Assembly: GCA_944548615.1 (NCBI GenBank)
Contig: OX155961.1
Coordinates: 26,457,625 to 26,521,624, forward strand
Length of the DNA: 64,000 nucleotides
DNA from: Micropterix aruncella
Taxonomy: Eukaryota; Arthropoda; Insecta; Lepidoptera; Micropterigidae
Direction: 5' to 3'
Shown: piece after piece, positions 1 to 10,440 of the stretch
Layout: each line of letters starts with the position of its first letter
Numbering within the stretch: the stretch's first letter is position 1
Made by a program: the position numbers and the translations under genes
The notes under the pieces: model-generated
Databases searched by the model: none
What the model was told of the DNA's origin: nothing
What the model saw: the letters and a program-made list of their open reading frames with translations, nothing else

Positions 1-1078
1 ACTACAAAGCGAAAAAAAATAAAAAATATTATAAGTCATGTAGTTCAGTAACCTAGTACATCAAAAGTTGCATCGGGAAGTAGTTAGTTTCGTTTTATTT
101 CTTGAATGGGATGTGCCTGCTAAATACAAGTTTTCGACCTCAAAAGCCCCCCGGAACAAGAAAACGTAATGTTATTACATTACGTCGCAACATCGATTTC
201 TTGCTTCTAACATGACAGAATATCATTTCAAACGTAAGGTCGTAGTTAAAACATGAATCATGTTGAAGCTACAGTATACTGTTATTTTAGTATTAACCGT
301 AAGGAACATGTTGATACATATAACCGAGTAATGGGATTTCAACAAAATTCCTTGTAATTCAACCAACTTACGATTGGAACATTATTATTCTGAATAAAAC
401 CGTAATAACAAATGGTGATATAATAAGATATCCAAATATTTTTCAGTGTATTTGGGTTTTTTTTCTATAGAGAACCCCTTTCTATAGAAAAACCTACCCA
501 GGTCAAATTCTAATATGTTTTGTATAATCATCATTCAGTCATAATAATTAAAATTCGACCAGCAGTCGGCCGGATCATCGTCAAAACCTTTTATCGTGTT
601 TAACATTTGTTTATCGCTTTGCATCTGATAAGAAACTGTCATTTTCAATTGATCGTGTAGTATACCTGTAGAGTGATTTCAGTTATCGCTGCTATCCCCC
701 CCCCCCCCCACCTCCCACCCGCTGGACACTATAGGAGCTTGCTTTATCTATACTAATATTATAAAGGGGTAAAGTTTGTGATTATTTGTAGGTATGTAAT
801 CTATACTAATATTATAAAGAGGTAAAGTTTGTGATGTTGTAGGAAGTAATCTCTGGATCTACTGAACCGATTTTGAAAATTCTTTTACCAATAGAAAGTT
901 ACGTTATTTGTGAGTGTCATAAGCTATAAATTAATCCGAACAATGAAAAGACTTTTTCGTGGTAGTCGGATTTCCAAAGTAAGTCGGAAAAAACGGTCGA
1001 ACGAAAACGTTTCTAACGAAAGCTGCCTTAACGATGAGAGATATATGATTAAGTTCCAGGGAAAAGTTGTAGAGCTTG
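1..1078. repeat. Left flank of the CACTA insertion, duplicated at 21457-22533
   Basis: This stretch, through the Helitron start and up to the transposon, recurs at 21457-22533. In my reading the only difference is one base in a poly-C run (14 C at 696-709, 13 C in the other copy). Bases 1-746 hold no gene, only AT-rich sequence. Near-identity over 1 kb means either a very recent duplication or two alleles placed side by side by the assembler. Confidence 0.9.
800..1078 (+). mobile_element. Lepidopteran-type Helitron, 5' part, interrupted by the CACTA element
   Basis: The copy starts TCTATACTAATATTATAAAG after an A, as expected for a Helitron 5' end (TC, insertion between A and T). A second identical 5' end of only 53 bases lies directly upstream at 747-799. 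The sequence stops at 1078, where the CACTA element begins, and resumes at 11000. Other copies are at 5675, 22255, 22793, 32738, 49960, 51026 and 56231. It has no Rep/helicase coding capacity and so is non-autonomous. Confidence 0.85.
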
Positions 1079-1317
1079 CACTCAGAGAAATTTTTACTAG
1101 ACAACGCTGCATTTTTACATTGCGAGCGAAAAATTGCGAAATTAACCATAGAATATTGTGGCAATGACAAATTACCCTTTGCGGGGTCAGCAACGCTTAC
1201 TTTGTCGAATGCAAAAATTGCGGAATCAACAATATAAAATTGTGGCGCTAACAATTTTTTTCGACATTGTTATTACCTCAATGCTCTAAACTGCTGGGTT
1301 AACAATTTTACAGCTTG

Positions 1318-1720
1318 TGAGTTTAACAATGTAAACGTAACATTGATTTTATACGTTGCGGCGATAGCAATGTTCCGCTACTTTGATAAATTGACAACGT
1401 GCTAATCTGCGGAATTCACATAGTTAAAGATTGTGATTTTCACAATGTAAGCAGAATATTGATTTTATACATTGCGACGATGGCAACTTTACGGTACTTT
1501 GATAAATTAGCAATGTGCTAATCTGTGGAATTCACATAGGTGAGTATTGTGAGTTTCACAATGTAAGCGGAACATTGCTTTTTTAATGTTGTGGATAAAT
1601 TAGCAATGTCCATGATTAACATAGTTGGTTTGTCAGTTCCACAATGTAAGCGAGACATTGATTTTATACGTTGCCGCGCTAGCAACTTTTACTAGCAACG
1701 CTAGCTAGTAACTACGTAAG
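1318..1720. repeat. Left subterminal repeats of the CACTA element
   Basis: Three to four degenerate copies of a roughly 117-base unit begin near 1325, 1441, 1557 and 1640. Each starts with an ACAATGTAA-type motif followed by ACATTGATTTTATACGTTG and a GATAAATTAGCAATGTGC block. CACAATG/CATTGTG words in both orientations also occur near the right end (10760-10900). In CACTA elements such subterminal repeats are the usual binding sites of the transposase or accessory protein; that role here is inferred. Confidence 0.7.
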
Positions 1721-1894
1721 TTGTGAATAAGGCAATGTTTTCATAATTCCTCAATGTTTTTAAATTGATATTAACACAACTTTGACGTAGATTTTTTCTC
1801 AATGGCAGATAGGTTTGAGAAAAACTCAAACTATAATTGTCAAAACCGCAACGTTTATTTTCTACAAAGTTGGGGGCTTTCCTAAACGTTGTCA

Positions 1895-2111
1895 AAATCC
1901 CGCCGCGCGCGCAAGTCGCGACACGCTCGCCGCTCGGCTGTTTGTTTGCGACGCTATTCCAGTTGATTCCAGTCTGTAACAAGGGCGCGGGCGGAGCGCT
2001 CGCTCTGATCAAGTGCATTTTACGTCGTCGTATTTTCAAGAAAGAATTAAAAGCACAACTCCGAACTGTTCAAAAGTGCAATCAGTGATTAAGTGGCGAC
2101 ATCTCAGAAAA
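1895..2111 (+). promoter_or_regulatory. GC/CpG-rich putative promoter and 5' UTR of the CACTA genes
   Basis: Within an AT-rich element, 1898-2012 is strikingly GC- and CpG-rich (CCGCCGCGCGCGCAAGTCGCG and similar). It sits about 100-200 bases upstream of the first ATG at 2112. I see no TATA box. A TCAGT near 2090 could be an initiator. Promoter function is inferred from position and base composition only. Confidence 0.4.
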
Positions 2112-5100
2112 ATGGAGAAAGAACAGCAGCTACTGTTTGACTTCTTAATATCGAACAACCTCGTACACCTGTTTTCCACACTACAAGGTAAGTTTTTTGA
2201 AAAAAATATTTATCGAGTCAGCGTGGTGAATATAGTCGAATGATATTGAAAGATCAATAATCTAGAATAATAATAAAATCAGGTCTTCTTAATATGATCA
2301 GTAGTTTCGGAATAAAGGGTGAACACATCGAACGCGTCGGCTGCCGCGGCCATGTGTCGGGCGCGATCTGTGTAATGAATTTCTATTGAGCCGTCCTATA
2401 TTATCGCGTCCTATTATCGTCCTATATAGAAATCGTCCTATTATCGCGACCTTGAGGCTTCGGACGACTGTACATACTGTCCTAAGCCACGGCAGCAAAC
2501 GCGTCCGATAGTGCAATGTGTTCGCCCCTTAATCGTCGTTTTTCTGAAACGCTATCTTTTTATTGTGATTTATTCTTCTTCTCGTTCTCTAAGAGACACT
2601 ACAATTCAAACGTTAGCGCTCGAGGAGTTAACGGACTCAATAAATGAGATATAGGTATTTAAAAAGTGTCAACTCTATACATTTCGGTAGGTTAAGTTAG
2701 TTTTTTAAAACAATTTATTAACACCTATGTGACAGTAGGTTAGGTTAGTTTTTTTTAAGAACCATGATAAAACTAATTTACAAAATAAAAATAAATTAAA
2801 TTAAAAAAAACCGACCTTATTTTTTAACAGATTTAGCACTGCAATGATTGAATTTAGTAGTGTGTATTTTTTTTTTGAAAACTAGACGAGGTACCAAAAG
2901 TAGAATAATTCCGACTTAACGGAGTGGCTATAATAGATTGTTTTTTTTCTAGATCAGGGTGCAGATTTAGACTTTCTGCTGCACGCTAACGATCACGAGC
3001 TTTACAGCTTGGTTCCACAGGTCGTAGATAAAGGAAAGCTTCGCATAGCACTGAACCGCGTGAGTAGTTCTGATGGTTGCTCCTTGCATGCCTGTTGCAA
3101 TAAAATTCAGATAAAAGTCAGTTCGCATCAAACTTGTCTTTTCGACGGTTTGTAAAGTTTTAAATCATAAAACACTTTGCGACACTCCGATGTACACTTG
3201 TGCCATAATGTTCGTGACATTATCGGTTTTCGTTCCGATTGCACTCCCACGCACATTGCGGTCGGCAAGACGTCCGGTTGGCTATCCGAAGTCTACGTAA
3301 TTATGTTATTTACAGATATTATAGTAATTTCCTTTATTTACAGAAGAAGGAAAGTGACCTATGCAAGGTTAGCGTTCTTAATGAAAGAACCGTTCGCACT
3401 TCTGTCGCTGCTCCATTTAGGCAAAAGTCGTTCGTGTCGACATCGCGCACTTCCTCACCGTCATCTTGCACTCCCTCACCGTCATCATGGTGTATGACTC
3501 CACATGAGGTTTGTGTAGATTTCATGCACCATTTTAAATAAATAAATTAAAATTTTCACAGTAATTTAAAAATAACAAATTTTGCTTGTATCGAATATAA
3601 TTGAATGTCTCTTGGTAAAATAAACTGAATTAATTGCAATTTAGTTTTAACTGTAGTATATTTCCTGTCATAGCATAATATGATATTGAACCTTCAATAA
3701 GGCTGGATATTTTTTTGTTACAGGAGGGTCCTCAACACACTGTCTCTTCGTTTAATACTCAGATTGATGCTACAGAGAAGTTTTTGTCACCTGCTGTAGC
3801 CGGTTCATCATCTGCCAGGGCGGCGGTGAGTTAGAAAAATTATAAAACTGGCTTTAAATAAAAACTGTTATTGGATGGAACAGAATGTGATCTCGTGCAG
3901 TCTCGTGGACTACGGCCGCTTTTGAATACTATAAAATGACGAGAAATAAAATAAGTAGAGAATTATATAAATTTTTTTAATTTCAGGAAAGGGAACTCAC
4001 ACATTTTGATGAAGAAGTGTCAATTATCGACTTTACTACAATCCTGGTAGGAACAACACTCCGATCAATGTTGGAGTCCACCACAGCAGGAAAGCCGCTT
4101 CTTAAAAAACAAGTTTTAACGACACGGGACCGAAAAATCATCACTGCTGTCATCGTGGAGTCAGAAGTACGCAAACTAAAAAAAGTTACGGACCCGATAC
4201 GAAAAGAAGTATGGGAAAACTGGACCAAAGAGATTGTATCTCTATTTCCGGAAGAAACAAACTCCGTATATTACAGCCCCTTTCGAATAGTTGAAGGTCG
4301 GGCTATACAGGCCAGTGGCCTCATTATCAACCGACTAATCACAGTTAGAAGAAACCTGTCAACTCCATCAGAACCCCGCCGCAGCGAGAGCCGCAGTAGT
4401 GAATACAGCAGCGACAGCGAAAATAAAAAGAAGAAAAGGCGTACAAGCGACACGCCTGGTAGAACACGACCTTTGCCTGAAAACTTCAACTTGCTTCAAC
4501 AACTTCAGAATGAGGAGGCCTCGTCTCAAGATGACGTGCAGTGGCTCAAAGTCTCCTCATCACCCCGAGATCTCGCTAAATCTAAATGGCATAATACTCT
4601 GCGCGAGCGGGTAGCCATCCTAGAGGGAAGCGACTATATAGCTTACTGCAAAACATTCCCAGCGATACAATCTCCATGGGGCTATGAATTGGTGAGTAAT
4701 TTTGTAAGCTTATCAACATGCGACATTTCTCACTTGTTGCAAATTTAATACAGTGGCTACATTTTGCGGATCTAACCGCTAAGACATCGATCACGCGGCA
4801 TCGATGCAATTCTGCTGAACGCGCTTTTTCTATTTTGTCTTTTTTGAGATTATTTTCAAAGAGTATCATGTTATTATATTCGTAATTATTTTCGATTTCC
4901 ATGTTGTGTTCAAAAACGTTGTAAACAATCCGAATGACAGCTACGTTTGACAGCTTGCTACTAACCGCTGCTAATCGAAATTCAATTAAGTTCAATTAAG
5001 TCATTGCGTTTTTGTGGGCTTTCAGCAGATAATGTGCAATCGATGACTCATCGATGTGTTCTGCAAAATGTAGCCAGTGTCACTATTATATAGAATAAAA

Positions 5101-6632
5101 AAAAGAAATAAAACGCACATTGGAATATGCTCCTGTAGCGTCATTGTAAGCATTTGAGTGTATTATGTATTATTTTTTTATTTACTTATTTAATGCTTGC
5201 ACAATTAAAAAGTAATTACAATGTCACTCAGCAAATAATAGAACATTGAAAAACAACAGCTTAGGATCAACACAGCTCAGGCGCTATGCACATCTAACGG
5301 GGCCTCTAATGCCTGTATCTAGATGCAGAATTGTTGTGTAAAACATAACGCAATAGTAAATATATTAGTATGATGTAAGTTTATATAAGTAAATACAACA
5401 TTTTTTTTTGTGCAGTTCGCCAGTGACTTCAATTCAATATATGGAGAAGCAAAAAGGAAATTCGAAGAAAGATTCCCAACAGTGAAGACTCGCCTACTAA
5501 CATTATTGGACGAGAAGGCCCAAGAGTTCATACGCAGAGTTGATATTCAATCTGTCTTGGATCTTGCAACCTGTAAGTAATGTTTAGTTCTAAATAATAC
5601 CTTAACTTAAGTCCTGGCCATTTAATTGTTCTATTAAAATCTGTCTTCTTCTTCTTCTTCTTTAACAGCCCTTATCTATACTAATATTATAAAGAGGTAA
5701 AGTTTGTGACGTTGTAGGAAGTAATCTCTGGATCTACTGAACTGATTTTGAAAGTTATTTTACCAATAGAAAGCCACGTTATTTGTGAGTGTCATAGGCT
5801 ATATATTAATCCGAGAAATGAGAAGACTTTTTCGTGGTAGTCGGATTTTCAAAGTAAGTCGGAAAAAACGGTCGAACGAAAACGTTTCTAACGAACGCTG
5901 CCTTAACGATGAGAGATATATGATTAAGTTCTAGAGAAAAGTTGTAGATCTTAATAATGCTTACAAAAAAGTCTTACTTATTAAAAATATTTATCAAATT
6001 AAATCTCCTCAACTACTTCTAGAGTTACGGCAGTCATGGCCGAATAATCCGGTATATTTTGAGTGCGAGACGAACAGACGAGTGATGATATATTTTATTT
6101 ATTTGTAAAATTTATATTTGCAGTGGGAGAAGAACCAGCGAACGTTGCGGCCTTCCTGTCAATTCCGCTGCTGCTCAAGCAGATGCATACGATACCGGTG
6201 AAAGGTGTCAAGAAACAGTGGAACCCCTCGCGTACAGAAGTAAGCAGCGCCTTCATAAGTTTAGTACCGTCTGTATCAGACCTCGAAACCCATTGTTCTG
6301 AGAGAGAAGCTAAACTTACAGAGAAAAACATACATGTGCTTCCGTATATTATTGCTGTTGGCCCCAGTTGGAAGGATGTTGCGCAGTACGATTTAATTAT
6401 ATCAAAAGACATTCGGTACACCTTCTCCAATGTGTGTGATGTTATTACGAATGCTTTTAAAATATTGTGGGCATTAGATTTACCTTACCCGAAAGAATGT
6501 GCACCTATTTGGATGTTCGTTCAAAGAAGTATATATCTCATGAAAAGCAAGTATGACACGGAAGGTACTCCGATGTTAGATTTACTCGCATCTGTTTTAA
6601 ATAGACACGATGGTGCAATGCGTGTTATGTAA
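2112..6632 (+). CDS. CACTA accessory protein, SAM-like N-terminus (seven exons, about 606 aa)
   Basis: A gene model joins seven exons with GT...AG introns: 2112-2187, 2953-3059, 3344-3508, 3724-3825, 3987-4691, 5416-5572 and 6124-6632. All junctions keep frame. The ATG has a strong context (A at -3, G at +4). Residues about 8-60, formed across exons 1-2, resemble a SAM domain (LVHLFSTLQ ... LDFLL ... DHELYSLVPQ). A Ser-rich stretch follows (exon 3). The large exon 5 contains a helical region ending SPF and a WGYEL motif near its 3' end. Exons 6-7 hold a conserved-looking C-terminal block ending near WMFVQRSIYL. The layout resembles SAMD3-like proteins found in animal genomes (from memory). 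The role is unknown; DNA binding or a transposition accessory function is inferred from its position ahead of the transposase. It has no stop or frameshift, so it may be functional. Intron 5 carries a small transposon and intron 6 a Helitron fragment. Confidence 0.75.
4751..5079. mobile_element. Non-autonomous TIR element in intron 5 of the accessory gene
   Basis: The left end CAGTGGCTACATTTTGCGGA pairs with the right end TCTGCAAAATGTAGCCAGTG, giving a TIR of about 20 bases with one or two mismatches. It has no coding capacity. I could not define a target duplication, so the superfamily (hAT or CACTA derivative) is open. It lies wholly inside an intron and leaves both splice sites intact. Confidence 0.65.
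5675..5972 (+). mobile_element. Helitron 5' fragment in intron 6 of the accessory gene
   Basis: The sequence starts TCTATACTAATATTATAAAG and follows the same family as the Helitron hosting this CACTA element for about 300 bases, with scattered substitutions. It ends at a TAATGCTTACAAAAAAGTC block without the 3' hairpin. It sits between the donor at 5573 and the acceptor at 6123. Confidence 0.85.
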
Positions 6633-9015
6633 ACGGTCTCTTCTTAATTTAAGACAATTTAAAAACCACTACACTATTTATCATCCTGGCCAGGTCTATT
6701 TCTGTCCAACTATTGGTTGCGGAAGAAGGTATCAACTTTACAACTCGTTTAGACGTCATTATTTGAAAGACCATTCAGAGGCCCAAGCCCCTGAAGCAAT
6801 TTCATCCAATATGGACACTTCACATATGCGCACTACACCAGCTGGGTTACAAAATGATGATAAAATAGTTTCTAAACTAGAAAATGAAGCTATCAAAGCA
6901 AAATATGTAAACATTAATTTGAATACTGTTTCACTGAGCAAAACCATGGCTCAACTGTTTTCATCCCTTTATAGTAATCCTCAATTGCCGATAAATGTGT
7001 CAGATACAGTTTATAACGGTATTGAAAACATTTTCAACTTATCTATCAAGCCTTTATTACCGATGACGCCCGGCTCTGCTACGGAAAACATTATAAGTGA
7101 TTTAAAAATGTTTAATTCAATGCACCATAGATTGAAGTACTTTGAAGGAAAAGGGTCCTTAATTAATCCTGAGCCTTATGTGGTGGGTCGCAGATTTGAT
7201 TTTGTAAAAAAAAATGGAAGCAGTTTTTATCAAGCAGTAGATTGCGTGGCGCATAAAATACAAATGAAAGCGGTTTTGCACAAATTTTTTTCTTTGCCTC
7301 GGTTGCTATGTCAGACGATAGATAATATGAAAAAACTAATGAACCATGACGCATCAGTCAGTGTGGAACATTTTATGCATGGTTCATTTTGGAGACAGAG
7401 ATTTCATGGAGAAAAATTAGTCATGCCAGTATTTTTGCAAATAGATGATTTTGAGACTTTGAACCCTTTGGGGAGTCATAGTGGCATACATAAATTGGGG
7501 GCAGCCTACATTTCTCTTCCTTGTCTGCCTTACTATTATGCCTCCCAATTGTCTAACATTTTTTTGACTTTATTATATCATTCTAATGACAGAGTCGAAT
7601 TTGGAAATAAAATAATATTCCAGCCTCTAATTGATCAGTTCAATGACTTAATTCGAAACGGAATATCATTCGATCTACCAAATTTTAAAGGAACCGTTTA
7701 CTTTGAATTGGCACTCATTTTGGGAGATAATTTAGGTTTGCACAGTGTTTTAGGCTTTGTTGAAAGCTTCTCGGGCAACTTCCCTTGTCGTACTTGTAAA
7801 GTAGAAAAGAAACTAATGCAAAAGCAATTCTATGAAAATACATCTCTTCTAAGAACGGACTCTAACTATCAGGAAGATTTAAATACGAACAATCCATCTC
7901 TGACAGGCGTGAAAGAGAATTGTACATGGCTTCAGATAGAAAATTTTAGTTTATTTTCACAAATGGGTTTTGATGTAATGCACGACTTACACGAAGGTTG
8001 TTCAAAGTATATCATGTGTTCACTGCTTGTAGTTTTTGTAGATAAACTGAAATATTTTTCAATCGATATTGTTAATAGCAAAATTTCTTCATTTTCCTAT
8101 GGCCCTGATAAAAAAGATAAACCGGTCACGCTAGCAATGCCTAATATACGAAAGGGCAATATACGTTTAAACGCTGCCGAAATGTACACATTTTGCAAGT
8201 ATTTTGGGGTGATGTTCGGCAATTTCGTTCCGAGGTACGATAAGTATTGGGAACTATATATTCAATTGATGAAAGTTATAGATTTTGTCTTATCTCCCGC
8301 CTTTGCACCTGATCAAATTGACTTTTTTAAGTTTTTAGTAGCTGACCTTTGCGAAATGTTTACCACATTGTTCGAACAATCTCTTAAACCCAAGTTTCAC
8401 AATTTATTGCATTACCACTCCGCAATGTTACGATTTGGTCCCTTACGGCATCTGTCTTCTATGCGCTTTGAAGCTAAACATCGACCGAACAAGTTAGCCG
8501 CAAAAACCTCAAATAATCGAATGAACATGACATTCACAATAGCTCGAAGACATCAGTTGATCTTAAATGATATTTTTCTAAAGGGAAGTATAGGTTCGTC
8601 TTTTTCATTCGGAGGCCAAAAAGAAATTGCCGATAGTAAAGTTAAAAAAATTCTAAATAAAATTAAGCTGTCTAATATAAGCAAATTGTATAAAGTCAAA
8701 TGGGCAGAAAAGTGTTCTGAGCGGTATAAAGCAAATGACATAATTATTTCTGCAATTGAGGAGGAAAATGTTACCTTTGCTAAAATAAAAGATGTATATG
8801 TTGATGGTGTATGTAAAATAATAATTAAGGCAAAGCTTTTTGAAACAATAGGTTTAGATGATCATTATCATGCTTATTATCTACGAAACTCGTGTCAGAC
8901 GTCAGTATTCATTGATCAGGAATTGATGCAACATCCGTTCATATGCAATGGTGTAGTTATCGGATATGACATCAATCTACCTGAGCTCCATGTTGTACTT
9001 AGCAAGCCTATTTAA
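6610..9015 (+). CDS. CACTA transposase with two C2H2 fingers and DDE/D core (801 aa)
   Basis: Residues 4-25 form C-x2-C-x12-H-x4-H and residues 32-55 C-x4-C-x12-H-x4-H, two C2H2 zinc fingers. The core follows the order of plant TNP2/Transposase_21 proteins: LQIDD...NPLG with Asp279/280; QPLIDQ; ILGDN with Asp373, followed by CRTC (Cys393, Cys396); DVMHD with Asp455; and MRFEAKH with Glu621. Asp279/280, Asp373 and Glu621 are my candidate catalytic residues, Asp455 a further conserved one. The ATG at 6610 has A at -3 and G at +4. It overlaps the last 23 bases of the upstream gene in another frame, and the frame is closed by a stop at 6598-6600. The single uninterrupted exon suggests recent activity. 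The product would cut and join the element's CACT termini in the nucleus. Confidence 0.85.
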   Translation: MVQCVLCKRSLLNLRQFKNHYTIYHPGQVYFCPTIGCGRRYQLYNSFRRHYLKDHSEAQAPEAISSNMDTSHMRTTPAGLQNDDKIVSKLENEAIKAKYVNINLNTVSLSKTMAQLFSSLYSNPQLPINVSDTVYNGIENIFNLSIKPLLPMTPGSATENIISDLKMFNSMHHRLKYFEGKGSLINPEPYVVGRRFDFVKKNGSSFYQAVDCVAHKIQMKAVLHKFFSLPRLLCQTIDNMKKLMNHDASVSVEHFMHGSFWRQRFHGEKLVMPVFLQIDDFETLNPLGSHSGIHKLGAAYISLPCLPYYYASQLSNIFLTLLYHSNDRVEFGNKIIFQPLIDQFNDLIRNGISFDLPNFKGTVYFELALILGDNLGLHSVLGFVESFSGNFPCRTCKVEKKLMQKQFYENTSLLRTDSNYQEDLNTNNPSLTGVKENCTWLQIENFSLFSQMGFDVMHDLHEGCSKYIMCSLLVVFVDKLKYFSIDIVNSKISSFSYGPDKKDKPVTLAMPNIRKGNIRLNAAEMYTFCKYFGVMFGNFVPRYDKYWELYIQLMKVIDFVLSPAFAPDQIDFFKFLVADLCEMFTTLFEQSLKPKFHNLLHYHSAMLRFGPLRHLSSMRFEAKHRPNKLAAKTSNNRMNMTFTIARRHQLILNDIFLKGSIGSSFSFGGQKEIADSKVKKILNKIKLSNISKLYKVKWAEKCSERYKANDIIISAIEEENVTFAKIKDVYVDGVCKIIIKAKLFETIGLDDHYHAYYLRNSCQTSVFIDQELMQHPFICNGVVIGYDINLPELHVVLSKPI

Positions 9016-9144
9016 TTGAAATGAATGAAAATCTTAAAAGTTGAAAAGTTAAATATTATAATGATCAAAATAGTTTATACATGTATGAATAAAACTGTAA
9101 TCTGTAAATTTATGGCTTCTTATGTTTGTTAATCTTAGTTAAGA
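9016..9144 (+). terminator. Transposase 3' UTR with polyadenylation signal
   Basis: An AATAAA hexamer lies at 9088-9093, about 75 bases after the stop codon, followed by T/GT-rich sequence. The same hexamer recurs in the duplicated copy at about 9915. Actual 3' end formation is not shown by the sequence. Confidence 0.5.
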
Positions 9145-9521
9145 GGAGACAGAGTTTCTAGAGCATACGTTTCTATACAAAATATTACAGAAACGTCTTT
9201 CAAGTTCTTAGCCCTTCAAGCCCCGCGACTTCGATATCGAAGTCAACTTAACGCGTCCAGGAAAAGTGATTTGATTGGGTTTTTCGTGTCATTCCGTATG
9301 CAGTTGTATTTTATTTAAATGCACGATGATACAAATATCATCGTGCATTTAAATAAAATACAACTGAATACGGAATGACACGAAAAACCCAATCAAATCA
9401 CTTTTCCTGGACGCGTTCAGTTGACTTCGATATAGAAGTCGCGGGGCTTAGTCGCGGGGCTTGAAGGGTTAAAGACTATTTTGTATGGAAATTTTCTATT
9501 TCCGACCTAAACTCTGTCTCC
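9145..9521. mobile_element. Small TIR element, GGAGACAGAGTTT ends, hosting another foldback
   Basis: GGAGACAGAGTTT at 9145 is mirrored by AAACTCTGTCTCC ending at 9521. Without the inner 260-base insertion it is about 117 bases long. The uninterrupted version is in the tandem copy at about 9972-10088. I see no clear target duplication. Confidence 0.6.
9211..9468. mobile_element. Palindromic MITE, PIF/Harbinger-like (TTA target duplication)
   Basis: GCCCTTCAAGCCCCGCG at the left is mirrored by CGCGGGGCTTGAAGGG at the right, and almost the whole 258 bases fold into one hairpin centred near 9335. TTA lies on both sides (9208-9210, 9469-9471), and the empty site in the tandem copy (about 10035) has a single TTA. 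A 3-bp TTA/TAA duplication is typical of the PIF/Harbinger superfamily. Confidence 0.8.
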
Positions 9522-9552
9522 ACATAAAATTATTCGAGTAAAATTAAAATTA

Positions 9553-9840
9553 ATAAAGCAAATGACATAATTATTTCTGCAATTGAGGAGGAAAATGTTA
9601 CCTTTGCTAAAATAAAAGATGTATATGTTGATGGTGTATGTAAAATAATAATTAAGGCAAAGCTTTTTGAAACAATAGGTTTAGATGATCATTATCATGC
9701 TTATTATCTACGAAACTCGTGTCAGACGTCAGTATTCATTGATCAGGAATTGATGCAACATCCGTTCATATGCAATGGTGTAGTTATCGGATGTGACATC
9801 AATCTACCTGAGCTCCATGTTGTACTTAGCAAGCCTATTT
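9553..9840 (+). pseudogene. Duplicated C-terminal fragment of the CACTA transposase
   Basis: This is a second copy of the last ~95 codons of the 801-aa transposase, including its stop codon and one Tyr-to-Cys change relative to the intact gene. It has no start or upstream coding part of its own and is not expected to be expressed as protein. Confidence 0.9.
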
Positions 9841-10240
9841 AATTGAAATGAATGAAAATCTTAAAAGTTGAAAAGTTAAATATTATAATGATCAAAATAG
9901 TTTATACATGTATGAATAAAACTGTAATCTGTAAATTTATGGCTTCTTATGTTTGTTAATCTTAGTTAAGAGGAGACAGAGTTTCTAGAGCATACGTTTC
10001 TATACAAAATATTACAGAAACGTCTTTCAAGTTCTTAATGACTATTTTGTATGGAAATTTTCTATTTCCGACCTAAACTCTGTCTCCACATAAAATTATT
10101 CGAGTAAAATTAAAATTAAACACTCCTTTTGTTATAACATGTATGTCAGTTGTAAATAAATAAATGTTTTATTTTGTGTAACTGTTGTTTATGTTTTAGG
10201 TTATTGGATACACAAACACGCACAAGTAATGCAACATAGG

Positions 10241-10404
10241 CTTCAGATCTTCTTCAGGTTTTATTTGCAATGCTGTTCCTGGTCAACCGCAGTGTAAATA
10301 TTGCAGGAATAGCAATAATGGATTTCTTTTTCCCTGCAATTAATATTTACACAGCGGTTGTACAGTATACAGCAGTACAAATAAAATATGCTGAAGATCT
10401 GAAG
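10241..10404. mobile_element. Foldback element with CTTCAGATCTTC ends
   Basis: CTTCAGATCTTC at 10241 is mirrored by GAAGATCTGAAG ending at 10404. Inner segments also pair (AACCGCAGTGTAAATATT with AATATTTACACAGCGGTT). It has no coding capacity and lies in the 3' part of the CACTA element. Confidence 0.65.
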
Positions 10405-10440
10405 CAATGCGTACGTTGCTTTATTAGCAACTTTCAAGTT

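Larger units (their letters stand above)
8726..10119 (+). repeat. Direct tandem duplication of the transposase 3' end and UTR
   Basis: Bases 8726-9552 and 9553-10119 are two copies of a 567-base unit covering the last ~97 codons of the transposase plus the 3' UTR. The first copy is 260 bases longer because of the foldback element at 9211-9468 plus its TTA duplication. Copies differ at single positions, for example GGATATGAC (8952-8960) versus GGATGTGAC in copy 2. The duplication therefore came before the foldback insertion, unless copy 2 lost it cleanly. Confidence 0.9.

Noticed and set aside
910..1167. An 85-aa basic open frame starting MSVISYKLIRTMKRLF, repeated at 22365-22589
   Set aside because: It lies inside the Helitron and is repeated only because the element is. 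Other copies break the frame with stops (for example 5933), and its C-terminus runs across the CACTA boundary at 1079.
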